From the NCBI GenBank assembly GCA_002914805.1, contig JXTB01000385.1, positions 61,456-125,455 of the forward strand: a stretch of 64,000 nucleotides of DNA. The letters run 5' to 3'. This DNA is from Parasponia andersonii. Lineage: Eukaryota > Streptophyta > Magnoliopsida > Rosales > Cannabaceae. The notes below the pieces were generated by a model that was not told the DNA's origin, made no database searches, and saw only the letters and a list, made by a program, of their open reading frames with translations. Positions 47,672 to 59,466 of the stretch are shown here, in pieces (the first letter of the stretch is position 1; each line of letters opens with the position of its first letter). The translations under genes were made by a program, and so were the position numbers.

Positions 47672-49672
47672 ATGAGAGAGAGAGAGAGAGAGAAAAAGAT
47701 ACAGAAGGCGATGTATGTATGTTTAAGAAGAAGAAGAAAGAAAAAAAATAGATTATTATTATTGAGACTCGTAAATTTTTAACTAATTAAGTTTATGTTT
47801 TAATTTGATTTTTAGATTAAAGTTGAATATGTAGGGTTAAGATTTTGAATTAGTCATAAATTATTTATAAAATATAGAGAAAAAAATCAAAGAGAAGATT
47901 AAAATTATAGAGAAAAAAATCAAAGAGAAGATTAAAATTATTAATATTACAATTTAAACAAGATAAATTTTGAGTGATTTAATTAGGTAAATAAAAAAAT
48001 ATAAATTTTTAAATATTTCACAAAGGTAGAAAATGTAATTGTACTTTTAGAGGCTTATAATAGTTTGATTAGATCATATTTGATATGGTTAGAAAGCTAT
48101 CGAATTATCTTTCAAAAATATATAATTCATTAAAAATGGACTTATAACCGTAGAGTTATAACCAATTAAAGTAAATAATACGAATCTAGAAAAATCTGAA
48201 ATTTTTGACACTTTAGGCGAAATGTAATTATGGCTTATCCGGCAGTATAAGGCTTGCCTATAGACTTTATAGCCATATTCTTGGTACTTTTAAGACCCTG
48301 TGACTTATAGAATAGGTTCTCTAAGTTTGGTAATTTTTAAAGAGAAATTAGAATTATTATGAATCGTGAGAAATTGACATTATTGGGAATAGTTATAGAA
48401 TTAATTGTAGAAGATGCATGGGCAACAAGTAGTCAATATTTTTGGAGTAATTAGAGTATGATTTTAATATTGTAATACTTATATATGATTTTTGTGATAA
48501 TAGGTATTTGAGAAGTTATGTCGATTATTTTATTTAAATAGGCAAAACGAACGAGGTAAGTAACTTTTGATCTTTTCTAGTAATTTTCCTTTCCTAAAAG
48601 CTAAATTTCAAGTAAAATTATATTTTCATAATAAGACTATTTATTGAAAGAAATTAGTTTTATTAAAATAACGTAATTTTATAAAAAATAGTATGATTCT
48701 ATATTTATATTAAATTATGGATCAAGTATATGGATTACTGTTTAATGTGATTATAAAAAAAATTATTTTGGAATGACTATAATATTATAGTGAGATGAAA
48801 GTGAAATTTTTTATGATTTATTATTATAAATAAGTGTTTTGAAACTATCTTTAGTGACTATGCACATGGACCTGATCCATAGGAGTTATATGTGAAGAGT
48901 ACTGACCTAGCTGTGAGATTAAATGTAGTAGATTCGTACTCGATTACAATGATTACCTGTAGTAGATTGAAACTCAACTACACGGGTTATTTGTGACAAA
49001 TTTGGACTCAACTATAATGGTTATTTGTGACAAATTTGGATCTAGTTATAGGGGTTAAGTATGACCATAGTCACCAAAATTTGGGAAGAAGTATAATTGA
49101 AGTTATTATTGACTAAAATAGATTCAAAAGACATATTTAAAAACTTATTACTTGTTTTATCAAATTGTTTACTAAATGACTTTATTTGAGTATTTTCAAA
49201 AGTATTAATTTCTGAAACCAAATTTATTCTGAAAAATATTTGTTAATGATTTTGATTTACATATGCTTGATTCTGCTGGTTAAAGTTAATCGTTACTTAC
49301 TAGACTTCCAGTTTATCCTTTTATTTTTTCCTCCTAGGTTTTAAAGATTATCAGTCAACAAGCTCACAAAGGGCACTTCTTTAGTAGTAATTGAGGTGCA
49401 TGGTTCTAAGAGAGGAATTTCTTTATCTTGATTGAGAAAATATAAAAACTCGGAAAGTTGATTATCTTGAATTTATTAGATTATAATTTCTACTGTATAA
49501 TGTTTATTTTGAATATTTGAAGACTTTATAAGAGTTATTGGATTTTATGTTATACATTAGTAGTTATTGGAGACTAAATATTCTTAATTATATTAGTTTA
49601 TAGAAAGATATCTTATATGCCTATGGAGCTTTGCCTTATGTATATGTGGCATACGTCCTCAGGTGTAGGGCA
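47672..49672 (+). repeat. 5' LTR (partial) of the decayed element
   Basis: Starts at the (GA)n where homology to the right LTR begins and ends GGTGTAGGGCA just before the primer site. It contains a perfect 33-bp tandem duplication at 47,874-47,939. The true LTR start is not identified. Confidence 0.65.
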
Positions 49673-49679
49673 TGGTAAA

Positions 49680-49696
49680 TGGTATTAGAGATTAGG
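49680..49696 (+). other. Primer binding site, tRNA-iMet-like
   Basis: TGGTATTAGAG resembles the TGGTATCAGAG primer site with one C-to-T change, 7 bases after the apparent LTR end. Confidence 0.6.
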
Positions 49697-52593
49697 ATAA
49701 ATTTGACAATTTACAGCGTATTAAGCCAATCTTATGAGATTTGGAATATCGAGGTAACTATATTAAGATGATTTGAGTTTAACTTAACTTCTATTATAGT
49801 TTATAGATTCATTTGAGTTAGTAATCGATTTAAATTTGATAAGTTTGTTATGTTGGTCTTTTCGGGCACTAAAGTAAGTCTATTCGTATCCTTAAGATTT
49901 GTTATTGATGGAATAACTAGTTTGACCTTAATTATTAGTGATCCTATATATTACATGGACTTTAAGAATCGTTTAAAATGAACATGAACTTTTGGGATCA
50001 TTTAAAGTTGAATACTCTCATTAGATTTTGATTATTAAGATCTGTTAGTTGAATATTGAGGTTTCTAGTCTTTAGTACTTTTAATATTAGTTTCCCTTTG
50101 TAACGGACCTAGGGTATTAGAATCGCCTTCTCTTATTATTAATATTGGATAGTTGTAGAGTTAATGAGTCTTACTTTAGTATTGATATTGAAATTTTTAT
50201 AAATCTACTTGTTATCTTTATCTTCTATATCTTAAGTTATTTCTCAATATTTTTGTCTCTATTTGAAAAGAGACTATGTTAATTCTTTGAGAAGTGAAAT
50301 TTATTGATTCCCAAGAGATTATATTACGTTTCTAAAGAGTTCTTAATCTCACAATGTTGACATAGGGGATTCATAGAATAGATATTATCTTGTTATGTGC
50401 CAAGACAAGTTTGTTTGGAATATTCACTGATTAATTAAAGTGTGGATTGAATTCTAGTTTGAATTTGTTCATAATATAGAATTATTTATGTGATAAGGAT
50501 ATCCAAGGAATTATAGAGTGGATTAAGTTTATTGAATAATTAGTTTTCTTAATGATAAAGGACAAAAAGATGATATGATAAATATTAATTTATGTGCTTG
50601 TGTTCATTGCTGAAAGTTCATATTATTATTACTAGAGGATTGAGAATAAATAGGTTAGTTTTGTTAAGGGCCTTACTTTAGGTTTTTCTGTAAATATTTG
50701 TGATGATATAATTAAAATATAGACATTAACGATTATAAGTGAAATAATAACTTACAGAGCGATATTTTGAAAAATTAATAATGGACTGATTTGGAGAATG
50801 ATATTACCTGGAAAAAAAATTATAGAGGCTTAATGACTTATATTATGAGACGATGTTATCTTAATAATATTTGTTTTGAAAGCTCAACAAAAGTCGAGGT
50901 ATGGTAAATGGACAACTTAGTTATAATTATGGATACTAGGTTGTAGAGTTGAAATTAGACTATATAATTATTGTAAGTAAATTTACAATTTTATTTTATT
51001 GTATTACCATATAAGAGGAAGTGATCTTTATATTTGATAGTATCTAATATTACTCTTATTTAGAAATTGATATTGGATTACATAAATAAATTGAAGAGTA
51101 CTTATTTGATGAGCAACTAAAATAATTTCAAGATAAGAGTTTTTAGAAAACTTAGTGTTTTACTGTTAGGTACTCGACTATTATCGGTGATGGAAAAAAA
51201 TAAAAAATAAAAAATGTATATATAAAATAAAAGGTCAAAATAGTTATGTAGTAGAATATGTGTGTCGATCAATATTTCTAAGATTGATAAACTATTTGAT
51301 TTGTATGAAATATGTAGTTTGTGGAAAGATATTCACATTTGTGGTTCCATTGATCTCCCTTACTTGTAAAAAATATTTTGAAAAAAATTATAATATGAGA
51401 TATTAAAAATCCTAGAGATATTAAGATAAAGGCCTAAGAAAATTTTGAAGACTAGTATATAAAAGAAGTCACTTAGCATATTTCTTAATATTTCGTCTAT
51501 GGGAAAGTGAATAAAGAAAATATAAATCAATGTTGAAAACTTGTAATATACTATATAAGAAAGATAATATGGTAGTAGAATTTTATAATGAGATTATTAA
51601 GGATTACTCAAATTGCAAAATATCAGTATATAGTGTAATATTTGACTAAGTATACTCACAGTTATGCTACTAGACTTGGCTTACGCCCTTAACCGATGAT
51701 TTTGATCTTTATAGTTATTTTGAGTGAACATTAAGATTTAGAATTTTACGTAATTTGGTAATAAGCATAACATTTATATTTGACGTGAACTCTAGAGATT
51801 GGATTTAGTTTCGCTACTTTCACTTATTAAAGATAAAAGTTAGAGAGAATGAGATTAAAGAGAATTCTAAGTTTATGATAAAAGTTATTTATGATAAAGA
51901 TATCATATTACATCTAAGTTTTATAAGACCTTACATATGATTTTGAAAATTGAATTAGATTCATTGGAGCTTTACAATATCAATCTGAAATAAATAGATT
52001 GTCAAAAAGAAAAGTACATATGTATATATAGACCACTAAGGATATATTGAAGAATATTTCAAAGGTTTGTGGAAGAAAACCTTACTCTTAGTAATGTTAG
52101 TATATAGTTGAAGTTTTCAATCTAGCATTAGAGTAGCTCAATATGAAATATTGACAAAGAAATAGAAGTGTATCCTTAGTATTATAGGTATGTGATTGAA
52201 AAAGATACTTAAAGTTTAAGGAATTTTAATTATTAAGAATTCTTATTGGCTTTGTTAGTGTAAGGAAAAGTTTAAGTCACATGTTATTCTCTTTTTGGAT
52301 GAAATTATAAAGGAGTTATCATAATAAACGAGAAATGATATAGAGTAATTGATAGATAAGTTTTAAAAGAGTTAATGTCTCTTCGATGTTTTAATTACTT
52401 AAATTAGAATAAGTTCACATTCTTAAGTTCGTATCATATTGATGGAAAGATCGTTTCAATTTAGTAAGTGATGATCATAGTTTTAACCAAATGTTGAGCT
52501 TTTTTAAGAAATATATGGTTCTATTAATATTTTCTTCTTTGGAGAATACATGAATGTAAAGTTTAGAGGACTAAACTTACTGAACTTCTTTTT

Positions 52594-52605
52594 AGAGGGG
52601 GAGAA
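52594..52605 (+). other. Polypurine tract
   Basis: AGAGGGGGAGAA immediately precedes the TG of the 3' LTR, the position expected for plus-strand priming. Confidence 0.72.
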
Positions 52606-52793
52606 TGTGATAGCTAGTACTAACAAAAAAAAAATTGTTTTATTTTCTAAATAATATAAGGATAAAAGAAAAGGCTAAAAAGCCAGTAGTTAATGGTATT
52701 TAATGATGTTACTTTAGTAATTAAAAAATAGACTCTTTAAAAACCCTAAGACTAATAATCTTTTCAGTTTAGATATACACTCTATAGAAAGAA

Positions 52794-52831
<38 letters not shown>

Positions 52832-53156
52832 AAAAAATGGAATAAAAATAAAATAAAATGAGAAAAAAAGGTTCATTATGTGAGCTATTCCAGCACATAA
52901 TCAAGTCCTGCTTTTAATCTCAGTAAGTTAAAACAAAGCATGGATGAGCAAAGCAAAGTACAAATAATGTATTGCTGAATACTGAATGGCTATCTCAATC
53001 GCACAAGCAAAGAACTGAAAGATATAGAATAACTACCCATAAATATTCGTTCCCAACAATTCAGGATGAATCATGGAAGCATAATTTGTCTAAAGCTAGG
53101 TCTCCATCTTCCATCTTATTGTTGTTTTTGTCATTCTTTGGTTGAGTTGAGGACTN

Positions 53157-53202
<46 letters not shown>

Positions 53203-54000
53203 CTATGCATGTTTAAGAAGAAGAAAAAAATGAAGAAACCATTGTCATGGATTGTTGAGACTTACTCCTAAGGTAATAAATTCTTAATTAATTAAGTTCT
53301 TTGTTTTGATTTGACTTCAGGATTAAAATTGAATATCTAGAGTTAAGATTTTGAATTACTCATAAATTATTTATGAAATATGGGGAAGAATCTAATAGAG
53401 GATAAAGCTTATTAATATTAGGATTCAAACAAGCCAAATTTTGAGTAATTTGGTTAGATAAATAGAAAATTATGAATTTTTGAATATTTCACATAGGTAG
53501 AAAATGTAATAGTATTTGCAATTGTATTTTTAGAGGCTTATAATAGTTTGATTGGATCGTATTTGGTATAGTTAGAAAGCTTATCAAATTATCTTTCCAA
53601 AATATATAATTCATTAAAATTGGACTTATAACCATGCAGTTATAGCCAATTGAGGTAAGTACTATAAATCTAGAAAAATTTGAAACTTTTGGCACTTTAG
53701 GAACTTATTTAGTAGTAATTAAGGTGCATGGTTCAAAGAAAAGAATTTCTTTATCTTGATTGAGAAAATATAAAGACTCAGAAGGTTGATCATCTTGAAT
53801 TTATTAGATTATAGTTTTTACTATATAGTATTTATTTTAAATATTTGAAGACTTTATATGAGTTGTTGGATTTTATATTATACATTCATAATTAATAGAG
53901 ACTAAATATTCTTAATTATATTAGTTTATAGAAAGATGTCTTGCATGCTTACGAGACTTTACCTTATGAATATGTAGCGCACGTCTTTAGGTGTGGAGCA
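52606..54000 (+). repeat. 3' LTR of the decayed element
   Basis: Begins TGTGATAGCTAG and ends GGTGTGGAGCA. From 53,200 it follows the left LTR, except for a deletion at about 53,700 corresponding to 48,220-49,380. Two (GA)n tracts (52,796-52,828 and 53,157-53,199) lie in its first half. The stretch 52,860-53,155 between them has no counterpart in the left LTR. Confidence 0.65.
53156..53156. other. Single N at the edge of a (GA)n tract
   Basis: An ambiguous base directly before the 43-bp GA run, at the boundary where the non-matching stretch in the right LTR ends. Confidence 0.99.
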
Positions 54001-54466
54001 TGAAATCTTCCATCTTTGGAACATTTTCCATTTGGGAGACAGCTCCTTCAATAGTACCATTATTTTCCCTCGAAATTCTAAGATAATTTTCTTTTTCTCA
54101 ACAAATATATATATATTGCACTGGCAATTATGTGATAAGCAATTGTATATAGTAAATAATTTTAATCTAGAACGTTTATTTGTCCCAATAAGCAAATTGT
54201 AGTAAGGGCACACGTCAGCTAACAAAAAAGAAAGTGGGCTAGAGAATGAGTCATCTATATTTTAGTATCCTTCTTTGTCTACTGTCTAATCTAAATATTG
54301 CTTGTTGTCTTTTATCTCACTTTGTATGCCCAATATTTAAAATATTTATTACGGGGCTGCTCCACTGATGTCTATAAATTGTCATGAGTTATACAAGTTC
54401 CTTTATAAACTTAACAAAAAAGAATTCAAAGAATTTTAAATAAAAACAAAAGGGTTGAATCACATT

Positions 54467-55217
54467 TTAACTATTTAAGCTTTCAAGTTTAAAATCTAGC
54501 CGTCTCAACCAAAGCGAGTGAAGCACCATATGGATCACATCAAACGGCTGGGTCGGCCGATTTAGCACAAAATGCCTCTTAACTTTAGACACCCTCTTAT
54601 ACATTTTCAGGTACTCCTTATTTGAGATCCCTTTTAATATGGTCTTAATTTCTGGTATCTTTGAAACCGGGATTTGTACGGAAAATTGGCTCCAATTAAG
54701 TACATCACTAAATGGTAGTGAGTAATTATCAGAGATGATCACTGGGACACACCCTACATTTATTGCCTCCACCAATCTTGGGCTTGCAACTTCATACCCA
54801 CTTGGGCACAAGCAAAACTTGCTTTGGCCCATTAGCACATTGTAGCCTTGGGGCTTCAAAAGCTTCTCATGGACTTGGACTTCGTCATCTTTGTCCTTCC
54901 AATGTTGGAGCAGGCGCTGCCTAATGAAACCATGGACCCCACCTGCAAAGAAGGCCAAAATTGGGCGGCCACTTGGCGCTTGGCCCAAATTGGGTGGGCC
55001 TAGTGTTCCAGGGGGCAAGTTGATTTCAGGTAGTGAGACATCTCTTTGGGGGTGAAATCCTTCTGAAGTGTTGGCATTGCATAGGCCCCTAATGAAATTC
55101 TTGAAGAACTCAGGGTTGCTATGTGAAACTTCAGGTGCCTAAATAGAAGAAAGTAGAAAATACATTAATTAATAAGAATGCAACATCAAATTGAACCATA
55201 CATATGTGATTTGTTCT

Positions 55218-55259
<42 letters not shown>

Positions 55260-55896
55260 CCCTAACTCCTAAGACAATATGAGAGTAGGAGTAAAACTGA
55301 TCAACTTTTTAAGTATGCTAGTGTAGAGATATGGGAGGACCAATCAAAATTGACATGGAATCCTTCTTACTACGTGATTGGTCTATGACTAAACATTGAC
55401 AGTCCCAATTGTCCGAAATACTTTTTATATAATCCAATTAGACAAAAACACTACTCACGTGTTAAATATTTATAAATGCCAACAAAATCTTATCTTATAC
55501 ATCACACCGTATTTTTAATCTTTGGGAGAACTAACAGTCCGTGAGATGCTGTTTTCAACTGTTGTGTTAAAAGTGCATTTTCCTTGTAACATACATAAAT
55601 CCATAATCAAGGGTCATACCATGCATATATCACTAATGTTTAACCAATCATAAATGGTTGCTAATCTAGTAAATTTTTTTTTTTACCTATGTATAAGTAT
55701 ATTTTTTTTAGCCGTTGGATTATCATCTAATAGTGATTCAATGGTTATAATAAAGTGTATGAAAAAACATGCATCATTAATATTATTCTTTTATTTTATT
55801 TTTTAATATAACAAAATGTGCAAGAAAAATTTTTATTAGTCAAAATGATACTTATGTATAAATAAAAAAAAAATACTTACTGGATTGGTGTTCGTC

Positions 55897-55939
<43 letters not shown>

Positions 55940-57721
55940 TATGGTGAGAAAACAATTGGAAGAACTCACCCAATCGTGACAAGAAACCATGAAATGATCA
56001 GCACCATTGCTTCTGTTCCAAAAGGGATACTTATTGGCCACAACATCAACATAGTCATTCACAACTCGATATAGGCGATCTCGGTTGTAATCAGCTTTGG
56101 AGAGAATAGGGTGGTAAATAAATTGGACAATATTAACCACACTCAAGGGCAGAAAAAATGTGTGTGCCTCCTCAGGATGTCTAGCCCTAAAGGGACTCTT
56201 CTCACTCTCTATTTCATCCATGAATTGGCCTTCAATGGCATAAATATTGTTCACTGGTGCCATGTGGAATATTGGGTGGTCTCCTTCCTTGTAACTCCAC
56301 ACTTTGAATCTCTTCACCATCTCTATGTGACTCCTGATTTCGTTCCAGATATTTATTTGGAAAGGAAAATTAATAAGGACAAATAAAAGAGAGGTTCACA
56401 TAGGAGAATTCTGTGCACGTTTTTAAACTTGTTAGATTAAGTGAGATTGCACGTCTTATTTTCTTTTATATAATATCGATGTGACCTGATTCTTCAAAAC
56501 ATAACCTACTGTAAAAATCCCAAGAAACAAAGGGAAAAAGAAACATAGTACTTTTAAGGTTAAGACAATGGTCTTTATATTTTGGTCTAACTTTTGTTTC
56601 AAGAACATGTTTCTATGAGTGTTTAAAATTTACTTTCAAGATCTCCTCAAAAAAAAAATGTTACTCTTGGGATTAAAATTATCTGACAGAGGAAAATTGG
56701 GACTAATAGCTTTTTTTTTTTTTTTTGGCATGAAATTTGGACTAATAGTTACTTTAAGCCTTAAGGAGTCAATTAAATCATACATTTTTTTACCTCCAAA
56801 AAAATAATAAATCACATTTTTTTTGAGAAAAAATAAAAAAAAAAAAAAAAAACAATATATGTATATGTAAAATTAGAAATATATGTGAGCATATGGGTTT
56901 ACCCTATCATAAAAATCCCAAAAGAACCTGAATACTCCATGAGTTTTAACCGTAGTTTTTTGGTATTAGCTTTTCTAAGGGGATAATTAATCTTTTGCAT
57001 ATACATATGACTAACATATATTTATATTTATATAACACCAGAAATCTATTATAGGAAATTGCTTATTCTCCTTTCTTGCTATCTTATTTTGGAAGAAAGT
57101 CGTATATGCCTTCCTATAGCGGAATAATTGAGAGGAGAAAAAAGCAAAGAAGTTTGTTTAAGTACTTACTGATGAAAAGCATATGCATTTTTGTAAATGG
57201 ATCCTCTTGGAACAAAACTCTCATTCTTCTCTGACTTAAAACTTTTTGAAACAAGGGCTTCACGAATAGCTGCTCGTGCCTTAGCCAAATCATACTCAAT
57301 TTTCTCCAAACTACTCTTCTTCTGCTCAAAAAGTACACAAGAAAATCTTTGTTAGCCAAAAATTTAAACCAAAACCCAATATTCAAATCTTCTAAATGAA
57401 ACAAAACAAGTACACGGTGCTCACTTTCTTAGTACTCTGATCATTAGTTCTGTTTGGACTAACAGAACTTGAGAGAAAAGAGTCTAAAGGAACTTTTGGT
57501 TGAGTTATATAGTTGGTGTTTGTAATGTCAACACTAAGAGAAGTAGTACTACTATTACTGAAACTTGTGTTACTTGATAATGAAGAAGAAGAAGAAGACG
57601 ACAGAGAAGGAATGATTAGGTGGCTTTGGTTTGAGGTTATGTATTGGGAGAGGAAGAGAAGAAGGAGAAGGATAGATGTAACTAACAACAGAGTTGTGGA
57701 GCAGCTGAAGGCTGCAACCAT
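54467..57721 (-). CDS. Exostosin-type glycosyltransferase (GT47), 4 exons
   Basis: Exons from the 5' end: 57,721-57,425; 57,321-57,170; 56,333-55,970; 55,138-54,467. Frame is kept through all GT-AG joins, giving 494 aa, a usual length for plant GT47 proteins. The ATG at 57,721 sits in a good context (CACCATGG). A signal anchor (about residues 11-24) predicts a type II Golgi membrane protein, followed by a Ser-rich stem (about 38-60). The exostosin domain includes KVWSYKEGDHPIFH, HTFFLPLSV, FMVSCHDW, and SKFCLCPSGYEVASPRLVEAI (377-397) with GCVPVIISD (400-408), the conserved nucleotide-sugar region. Such enzymes build cell-wall polysaccharides or glycoproteins; the donor and acceptor cannot be told. 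It resembles Arabidopsis proteins annotated only as probable glycosyltransferases. Intron 3 contains a MITE. Confidence 0.93.
55660..55890. mobile_element. MITE family M, copy 3, in GT47 intron 3
   Basis: Ends CTAATCTAGTAAATTTTTT and, reverse-complemented, CCAATCCAGTAAGTATTTTT, with further pairing of the CTATGTATAAGTAT region. The interior has TTGGATTATCATCTAAT and CATGAAAAAACATGCAT-like text shared with copies 1 and 2. Splice sites of the host intron are untouched. Confidence 0.65.
55902..55936. repeat. (AT)n microsatellite in GT47 intron 3
   Basis: About 35 bp of pure AT, about 30 bp from the splice donor (on the transcript) of exon 3. A second (AT)n lies at 55,226-55,256. Confidence 0.88.
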
Positions 57722-57739
57722 GGTGCCGTTCCTGTCCAA

Positions 57740-58750
57740 ACCGACCGGTTCCTTTTCTCCTTCTTCTTCTTATTAAGACTCTTTTTGTAGTGTTTAATCA
57801 GGAAGGAAGAAGAGGAAGAAGTTCATCACATGTGGAGGGATATGGATATGCGAGAATCTAGCTGCAAGAAGCAAGAAATAACTAGTTTTTTGGCCAATAT
57901 TTTGTGTATAATATATAGTAAAGTAAAACTCTGACTATGGAAAGTAATATTCTTTTCTTTGCCAGCTTACATCTTGGTTTTGCTGTTTAATCCCCTGAAG
58001 TAATCTAAAGTAGTCAATTAATAGTCTTTTTTGGACATGTTAAAAGTTTCCATTGTTGGAAAGTTTAGCCACGATGGTTGGTCTATAAATTACAGTTCTA
58101 CAAATTACAGTACTGCTAATTATGTGTAGAAATTTAACTCGAGCAATTTGAAAACTGACAAATTGACCTCAAGTGGAGTAATCTAAGGATTTGACTAAGT
58201 AATCTGGCCATTTTTGGGGGTTTATTTTTGGTGTTTTAGAGTTCAAATTAAGTGAACATTTAAGATTTTAATATGTAAAGTTGAAGGAATCTCTTGGATC
58301 GCAAACTTCTTGAACGTGTACCAGTTGAAACCCTTTGAATGAAGTACACGCAATACTATGCTTGAAGTCCGAGCAGCATTAAAGAAAACCACATGATCTC
58401 AGTAATAAACAAAATCTCATGGACTCCTTGGATAGTGTTGCAACTGGCTTTTTTCAGCTACTTGATTAGAGTGTAGCTATAAGATACTAAGGGTACTCAA
58501 AAGCAAACAAACTAATAAGTAGACACATTTAATCATCATTAAAATCTGATTCATGTTGATGAGAATGGATGCAAGAATCTTGACTAAGAGAATAAGTACT
58601 TTACATATTATATCCCTAATCTCTAGTGCAACTGTACAATATTTGATTATGATGATTGAAACGGTAACATTTCCTTCTTGGCTTAGAGTCTGTATTGTTG
58701 TTTTGATGACTAGAAAAGGTGATTTTTTTTCTTTTATTTTTCTTCTATTT
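57740..58750. other. Upstream region of the GT47 gene
   Basis: GA/CT-rich leader to about 57,830, then AT-rich DNA with no gene. The open segment at 58,553-58,759 has no recognisable content. Confidence 0.5.
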
Positions 58751-58752
58751 GA

Positions 58753-58962
58753 ACCTTAGAAGAGCATTATCCATTCTTAGAAGAACATGATTTTATGATG
58801 CATATTCCATTCCTACTACATTGTGCAAATGAAAGATTAATGAGAGGTCTTGAAAACATCTTATTGAGCACTAAGTCATAGTGGCATGAAATGAAACCCG
58901 AAACTTTGAAAATGATCAGTGAAGTGTTAGATCCAATATCCACATTCATGGGATATGAATAA
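58753..58962 (+). pseudogene. Coding-like remnant, family not recognised
   Basis: One frame reads 42 codons to a TAG at 58,879-58,881, then continues 26 codons to TAA at 58,960. The amino-acid text is complex and protein-like: EEHYPFLEEHDF, HCANERLMRGLENIL, WHEMKPETLKMISEVLDP. Base composition is less AT-rich than the surroundings. This looks like one exon of a dead gene copy, or a real exon with a stop. No start, splice partners or family can be named. Confidence 0.4.
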
Positions 58963-59466
58963 GTCCTGAGTGAGACAATTCAATTTGTGGGCTTCCCAAG
59001 TCCCCCAACCTCGTTTTGCTCTCTTTTTTTTTTCAGTACTTTATATTTGATTGGGAATTGGATCAAACTCTCTTTCTAAGTCAACGAGTTTAGTCTATCG
59101 AGCCCAAAGGCCATAACTGGACTAGGCTTGGCCCAGCCAAATGCTGTGAATTTGGGAAGCAAAAACCCTTTTCCTTCTGCGCCTTTAAAGGACCATGGCC
59201 TACTAGTTGGAAACCAAGTTTAAAGGAATGAAATCAAGTACAATAAACAAGTATATAAAAGGCAAAAAAATAATGATAAAATAGTATTTTAATAGCAGTA
59301 ATAACAAAAGAATACAAGTTTTGACTCTACAAGTTCCTACTTGGGAACTCTAAATTACAGCACATTTTACAACACTAACTTACAATATATATGCCTGACA
59401 AATGAATAGAAGCCCTTTATCTATAAATATGAATCAAAACAACAAATACCAATTTATATAGTGGCA

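Larger units (their letters stand above)
47672..54000 (+). mobile_element. Old, decayed LTR retrotransposon
   Basis: Direct repeats at 47,672-49,672 and 52,606-54,000 enclose an internal region starting with a tRNA-Met-like primer site (TGGTATTAGAGATTAGG, 49,680-49,696). The region ends with a purine tract (AGAGGGGGAGAA, 52,594-52,605) directly before TGTGATAGC. The internal 2.9 kb is extremely AT-rich and C-poor and shows no readable gag-pol, as expected after long methylation-driven C-to-T decay. The 5' part of the left LTR is not found, and the right LTR lacks about 1.15 kb present at 48,220-49,380. Confidence 0.72.
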
